NCBI GenBank assembly: GCA_045133795.1
Contig: JBGUUT010000070.1
Location: 1 to 8,707 of the forward strand
DNA length: 8,707 bases
Source of the DNA: RGIG8597 sp045133795
Lineage (GTDB): Bacteria > Spirochaetota > GWE2-31-10
Direction: 5' to 3'
Part shown: piece after piece, positions 5,286 to 8,707 of the stretch
How the letters are laid out: every line of letters starts with the position of its first letter
How positions within the stretch are numbered: the first letter of the stretch is position 1
Position numbers and translations under genes: made by a program
The notes under the pieces: generated by a model
Told to the model about the DNA's origin: nothing
The model's input: the letters and a program-made list of their open reading frames with translations, nothing else
Databases searched by the model: none

Positions 5286-6614
5286 ATGAATATTCAACTA
5301 TCTTCACATTTTACTTATAAAAAACTTTTTAGATTTGTTATTCCTTCAATATTGATGATGATTTTTACTTCGATGTACACAATCGTCGACGGTTTCTTTA
5401 TTTCAAATTTTGTCGGAAAGATACCTTTTGCTGCCGTAAATCTTATAATGCCGGTAATAATGGGGATAAGCACAATCGGATTTATGATTGGTTCCGGAGG
5501 AAGTGCAATAATTTCAATGACACTCGGAAAAGGACAAAGAGAACAAGCAAATAAATATTTTTCTATGCTTATTTACTGTGCAATCATACTTTCCGTTATA
5601 CTTTCAACTTTAGGATTTTTTTTCATTCGTCCGATAGCACAAACATTAGGTGCGACTAATGAACTTTTAGAAAATTCCGTTATCTACGGAAAAATTCTCT
5701 TTGCATTTATGCCGATTTACATATTGCAAGTAATGTTTCAAAGCTTTTTTGTTGCTGCAGAAAAACCGGGTCTTAATCTAAAAATTACAATATCTGCCGG
5801 TATAACAAACATAATTTTAGATTTTATCTTTATTGTACTCTTCAAATGGAAAATTGTCGGAGCTGCAACAGCTACCATTATCGCACAATGTGTCGGCGGT
5901 CTTATTCCGTTAATATATTTTGCTTTTCCGAACAGTAGTTTACTTCGCTTTTGTAAAACAAAATTTTATGCAAAGATTTTTTTTAAAACTTGTACTAACG
6001 GTTCTTCCGAAATGGTAAGTAATCTTTCCGCTTCAATTGTAGGAATCCTTTATAATTTTCAACTTATGAAAATCATCGGAGATGACGGAATTGCTGCATA
6101 CGGAATAATTATGTATGCCGGATTTATTTTCATGACTATCTTTCTGGGATATTCCATAGGCAGCTCACCTATCGTCAGCTACAACTACGGTGCAAAAAAT
6201 TTTAGTGAATTAAAAAATATGTTTAAAAAAGGGCTTACAATTATGACGGTCACCGGACTTGCAATGACAATAACCGGGTTAATCTTTGCCCGTATTTTAA
6301 TTAAAGCTTTCGCCGGATATGATAAAGAATTAATGGATTTAACACTTCACGGAGCCAGAATTTGTATGTTTACATTCATTTTTATGGGAATAAATATTTG
6401 GGGATCCTCATTTTTCACGGCATTAAATAACGGTGCAATATCTGCACTAATTTCATTTTTGCGAACATTATTATTTCAAATCGCAACGATTTCAATTTTA
6501 CCGCTAATTTGGAAATTAAACGGGATTTGGCTTTCAATGGTCGTTGCTGACTTCTTAGCATTTTTAGTAACATTTGCTTTTTTATTTAAATACAGAAAAA
6601 ATTATAAATATTAA
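5286..6614 (+). CDS. MATE-family multidrug/cation efflux transporter
   Basis: This 442-residue inner-membrane protein has about twelve hydrophobic segments in two halves (roughly 15-35, 48-75, 92-115, 133-153, 165-187, 190-213, then 242-262, 270-295, 315-338, 355-378, 388-408, 413-433), the length and layout of MATE proteins. Family hallmarks are YTIVDGFFISNFVGK (31-45), with the membrane-embedded acidic D35 in helix 1, and the second-half counterpart SEMVSNLSASIVG (241-253), with E242. GYSIGSSPIVSYNYGAKN (288-305) is the usual loop. MATE pumps export drugs or metabolites in exchange for Na+ or H+; the substrate cannot be told from sequence. The start matches the typical N-terminus of relatives, but there is no clear Shine-Dalgarno before it, unlike most neighbouring genes. 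It is divergent from the amylase gene (150 bp between starts) and apparently single. No strong terminator follows in 6615-6707. Confidence 0.93.
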   Translation: MNIQLSSHFTYKKLFRFVIPSILMMIFTSMYTIVDGFFISNFVGKIPFAAVNLIMPVIMGISTIGFMIGSGGSAIISMTLGKGQREQANKYFSMLIYCAIILSVILSTLGFFFIRPIAQTLGATNELLENSVIYGKILFAFMPIYILQVMFQSFFVAAEKPGLNLKITISAGITNIILDFIFIVLFKWKIVGAATATIIAQCVGGLIPLIYFAFPNSSLLRFCKTKFYAKIFFKTCTNGSSEMVSNLSASIVGILYNFQLMKIIGDDGIAAYGIIMYAGFIFMTIFLGYSIGSSPIVSYNYGAKNFSELKNMFKKGLTIMTVTGLAMTITGLIFARILIKAFAGYDKELMDLTLHGARICMFTFIFMGINIWGSSFFTALNNGAISALISFLRTLLFQIATISILPLIWKLNGIWLSMVVADFLAFLVTFAFLFKYRKNYKY

Positions 6615-6629
6615 AAGCCGCCCTAACTC

Positions 6630-6635
6630 TATAAT
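6630..6635 (+). promoter_or_regulatory. Possible -10 element for the parvulin gene
   Basis: A perfect TATAAT stands 16 bases after the MATE stop and would give a leader of about 65 bases before the parvulin ATG. No matching -35 is seen 16-18 bases upstream. In AT-rich DNA this hexamer occurs by chance, so the call is weak. I see no other signal in 6615-6697. Confidence 0.25.
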
Positions 6636-6707
6636 AGTTTTTGGTCTCTGGATAATTTTAAAAGAATATTTTATATTAACGTTCATTTTTATGATACGGA
6701 GTTAGAT

Positions 6708-7586
6708 ATGATTACAATAAACGGATATACAATATCTGAAAAAGAATTTTCTATGGCATGTAATGACTTTTGTGCAAGACTTAATGTTCAAAAATTAAAA
6801 CAGGTACAATTTGATGCTATTTTAAATCAACTGATTGATGCACGATTAATGATAGAACAAGCAAAAGTTGAAAACATAACCATTAAAAATTCTGATGTAG
6901 AAAATATTATGACAAAAATAAAAGCAAATTTTAAATCCTACGAACATTTTATTGATGTAATAAAAAAAGAAGGTGACACTGAAGAAACTTTGCATGAAAA
7001 AATCGTTGATGATTTATTACTTAAATCTTATATCGACACCCACTTCGGCAAAGTTACGGAAGAAGACGAAGCTCAAATAAAAAAATATTACGAAGAAAAT
7101 AAAAATATGTTCAAAAAAGATGTCCAAGTCGAAGCTTCTCATATTTTATTTGATACAAAGGATGTAAAAAAAGCAAATGAAATACGAGAAGAAATTCTTA
7201 ACGGTCTGGACTTTGCCGAAGCTGCAAAAAAATATTCAAAATGTCCAAGCGGCGAAAACGGAGGAAATCTTGGATATTTCGGTAAAGGTCAAATGGTTCC
7301 GGAATTTGAGAAAGCTGCTTTTTCTGCACCTCTCGGAGTTATTACTGAACCTGTAAAAACCCAATTCGGTTATCATCTGATTCTGGTTACAGACAAAACA
7401 GATTCTAAAATCCCTGATTTTGAAGAAATAAAAGAGGGATTAACTGAACATTTTCGTCAATCAAAGATTACTTACGAAATGGGAAGAGTTGCAGAAGAAC
7501 TCAGAAAGAATTTTGAAGTAAAAATTGATGAAGAAATTTTAGAAAAAAAACGCAAGGATTATGTCGAAACAGAAAAAGATATTTAA
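6708..7586 (+). CDS. Parvulin-type peptidyl-prolyl cis-trans isomerase (PrsA/SurA/PpiC-like), no signal peptide
   Basis: This 292-residue foldase catalyses cis-trans isomerisation at Xaa-Pro bonds. The N-terminal part (about 1-130) is helical and charged, like the chaperone arm of SurA/PrsA. The rotamase domain covers about 138-230 and ends with FGYHLI. Active-site positions are kept: H145 in ASHIL, C179 in SKCPSG (the same place as the Cys of E. coli PpiC), the GGNLGYFGKGQMVPEFEKAAF run (185-205) with M196 and F200, and H222. The C-terminal tail (about 235-292) is charged and helical. There is no signal peptide or lipobox: the protein begins MITINGYTISEKEF, so it should stay in the cytoplasm, unlike SurA or PrsA but like short PpiC and some clostridial homologues. 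The start is fixed by CGGAG ending 6 bases before ATG. It is followed by a strong terminator. Clients are unknown; help for nascent or exported proteins is a guess. Confidence 0.92.
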   Translation: MITINGYTISEKEFSMACNDFCARLNVQKLKQVQFDAILNQLIDARLMIEQAKVENITIKNSDVENIMTKIKANFKSYEHFIDVIKKEGDTEETLHEKIVDDLLLKSYIDTHFGKVTEEDEAQIKKYYEENKNMFKKDVQVEASHILFDTKDVKKANEIREEILNGLDFAEAAKKYSKCPSGENGGNLGYFGKGQMVPEFEKAAFSAPLGVITEPVKTQFGYHLILVTDKTDSKIPDFEEIKEGLTEHFRQSKITYEMGRVAEELRKNFEVKIDEEILEKKRKDYVETEKDI

Positions 7587-7624
7587 TTTTATTGAACCGT
7601 TAATTTTTATTATTTAGATTATCG

Positions 7625-7665
7625 AAAGAAAGATATTGATATAATTCATATCTTTCTTTTTTTTT
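7625..7665 (+). terminator. Intrinsic terminator after the parvulin gene
   Basis: A perfect 12-bp stem, AAAGAAAGATAT (7625-7636) with ATATCTTTCTTT (7648-7659), surrounds an 11-base loop and runs into a long T-tract to 7665. It lies 38 bases after the parvulin stop and only 13 bases before the next ATG. Confidence 0.85.
7637..7645 (+). promoter_or_regulatory. Extended -10 promoter in the terminator loop, for the vWA gene
   Basis: TGA-TATAAT is a perfect extended -10 (TG, one base, TATAAT). It sits exactly in the loop of the preceding terminator hairpin. Transcription would start near 7652, giving a leader of about 27 bases that keeps the Shine-Dalgarno AAAAGGA (7666-7672). No good -35 is visible, as is allowed for extended -10 promoters. 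There is no room for a promoter between the terminator and the gene, so either this one or readthrough must serve the vWA gene. Confidence 0.45.
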
Positions 7666-7678
7666 AAAAGGATTTAGA

Positions 7679-8707
7679 ATGCGTTATCTTTTTCTTGTAC
7701 TTTCAATATTTTTGTTTTTACCAACTAAAATCTTCGCCGAATCTTTCAATCCCGTATTAGACAAAAAAGATATTATATTTGAAAAAAGTGATACCGGTTA
7801 CGATTTATATATTCGTAAACTTAAAGAAGTAAACTCAATATTATTGACTGAAAGTCAACGCTTCTCCGATCCTAAAATAAATAATTATGCTCTCAGAACT
7901 GAAATTTACTATGAAGCTAATTCTGATGAAATAAGAATTCTTGACGGCAAAGTTCTACACACAAAATATGACGCATTTTTTTTAGTAGATTCCACGCCTC
8001 AAAAACATCCAACATTAGGAGAAGCTTTTCATTTTTTTATGCCGGAAAAAGTTATTTACGGTTATAAATGGTCGTATGAAGGTGAAATAATCATCCAACC
8101 GGGAGTAAAAATTAATGTCAGAATGTTTGAAAAACCTTATTCCGATTATTCCGGAGCATTTCTGGATCAATGGATAACTTTAGAATTGCCGATGTCTTCA
8201 GCTACACATCGCAACGAATTAATAAAGTATTCATCACGAGTTATAAACGGTAAAACCAGAATTATTCAACAAAACGAGAATCTTCCGGATATATTAACTC
8301 ATTTTATTACATCTAAAGTATCCGTTTCCCCTAAGAATGACGTTGTTTTCATTATTGATACTACAATTTCCATGAAAGAGGAATTTCCTATTTTTGTTAA
8401 TATATTTCCTGAATTAATAAGAAGATTACAAAAGAAAGTAAAAAATCTACGCGTTGGTTTTATACTTTTTCGAGATTACGGAGAGGAATATCTTACCAAA
8501 ATTGAACCTCTAAATAATAATTTCAATGAATTGGAACATTTTTTGCGTGATACGGTCATTAAAGGCGGTCAAGATATTCCGGAAGCATTAAATGAAGCAA
8601 TTTACGATTTAGGGAAAATGAATTTTGAAACAGACAGTAAACGTACAGCTTTTATTTTAACAGATGCTCCTGCTCATCCTGTACCCAAAGGAAATATAAC
8701 AGAAGAA
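7679..8707 (+). CDS. Secreted von Willebrand factor A domain protein (partial, C-terminus beyond window)
   Basis: The frame is open from ATG 7679 to the window edge, 343 codons so far. AAAAGGA 6 bases upstream supports the start. A Sec signal peptide is clear: MRY, a hydrophobic core, then KIFA|ES with probable cleavage after A20, so the protein acts outside the cytoplasm. Residues about 21-215 are a beta-rich region that I do not recognise. A vWA domain begins near 219: DVVFIIDTTISM (221-232) holds the metal-site motif D227-x-T229-x-S231 (Thr where the canonical DxSxS has Ser), followed by VGFILFRDYGEE (259-270), GGQDIPEALNEAI (296-308) and AFILTDAPAH (324-333) with D329. This GG-x-D-x-PEAL plus TDAPAH pattern is typical of bacterial vWA proteins near the midasin/alpha-kinase-associated type. 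vWA domains bind partner proteins through a divalent metal. The role here is unknown; adhesion or envelope assembly are only guesses. Confidence 0.85.
   Translation, partial: MRYLFLVLSIFLFLPTKIFAESFNPVLDKKDIIFEKSDTGYDLYIRKLKEVNSILLTESQRFSDPKINNYALRTEIYYEANSDEIRILDGKVLHTKYDAFFLVDSTPQKHPTLGEAFHFFMPEKVIYGYKWSYEGEIIIQPGVKINVRMFEKPYSDYSGAFLDQWITLELPMSSATHRNELIKYSSRVINGKTRIIQQNENLPDILTHFITSKVSVSPKNDVVFIIDTTISMKEEFPIFVNIFPELIRRLQKKVKNLRVGFILFRDYGEEYLTKIEPLNNNFNELEHFLRDTVIKGGQDIPEALNEAIYDLGKMNFETDSKRTAFILTDAPAHPVPKGNITEE

Noticed and set aside
3465..6614. Amylase and MATE gene as one functional module
   Set aside because: They are divergent, with no shared regulator gene, and MATE pumps are not known as maltodextrin importers, so neighbourhood alone does not support a joint system.
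6691..6705. Five-codon leader peptide frame (ATG at 6691, TAG at 6703-6705) before the parvulin gene
   Set aside because: It overlaps the parvulin Shine-Dalgarno, has no ribosome site of its own and no regulatory codon run, so it is more likely chance.

Overview
The window is AT-rich (roughly one third G+C by eye) and looks like chromosome of a treponeme-type spirochaete, probably a host- or gut-associated one. This rests on the flavour of the proteins: an Rpn-family nuclease tail, LptB, a lipoprotein amylase, and a secreted von Willebrand A protein. No identity was computed. Genes are well spaced, and most have their own Shine-Dalgarno sequence and terminator, so the region reads as housekeeping chromosome rather than a dense accessory island.

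Layout from left to right: (1) 1-282 (+), the C-terminal tail of an Rpn/PD-(D/E)XK nuclease-transposase, cut by the window edge. (2) 283-550, an intergenic stretch with a terminator for that gene, a tandem 10-bp repeat and a two-way terminator facing the convergent gene. (3) 551-3057 (-), lptB (LPS/lipid exporter ATPase) followed 74 bp later by fhs (formate-tetrahydrofolate ligase). (4) 3140-3410 (-), a tRNA-Cys(GCA)/tRNA-Leu(UAA) operon with a near-consensus promoter, an A-tract UP-like region and a strong terminator. (5) 3465-5135 (-), a GH13 alpha-amylase-type lipoprotein. (6) 5286-6614 (+), a divergent MATE-family efflux pump. (7) 6708-7586 (+), a parvulin-type prolyl isomerase without a signal peptide. 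(8) 7679 to the end (+), a secreted vWA-domain protein cut by the right edge.

The genes do not form one pathway. Fhs activates formate for one-carbon metabolism, the amylase supplies extracytoplasmic starch or maltodextrin breakdown, and LptB, the parvulin and the vWA protein belong to envelope or folding functions. I found no convincing new multi-gene system. The points most worth a second look are: a strong skew among G+C-only palindromes (CCGG about 46 times, GGCC and GCGC not found); an extended -10 promoter sitting in the loop of the terminator before the vWA gene; the tRNA promoter with an inverted repeat over its -10; the isolated lptB; and the vWA protein with a variant metal-site motif.
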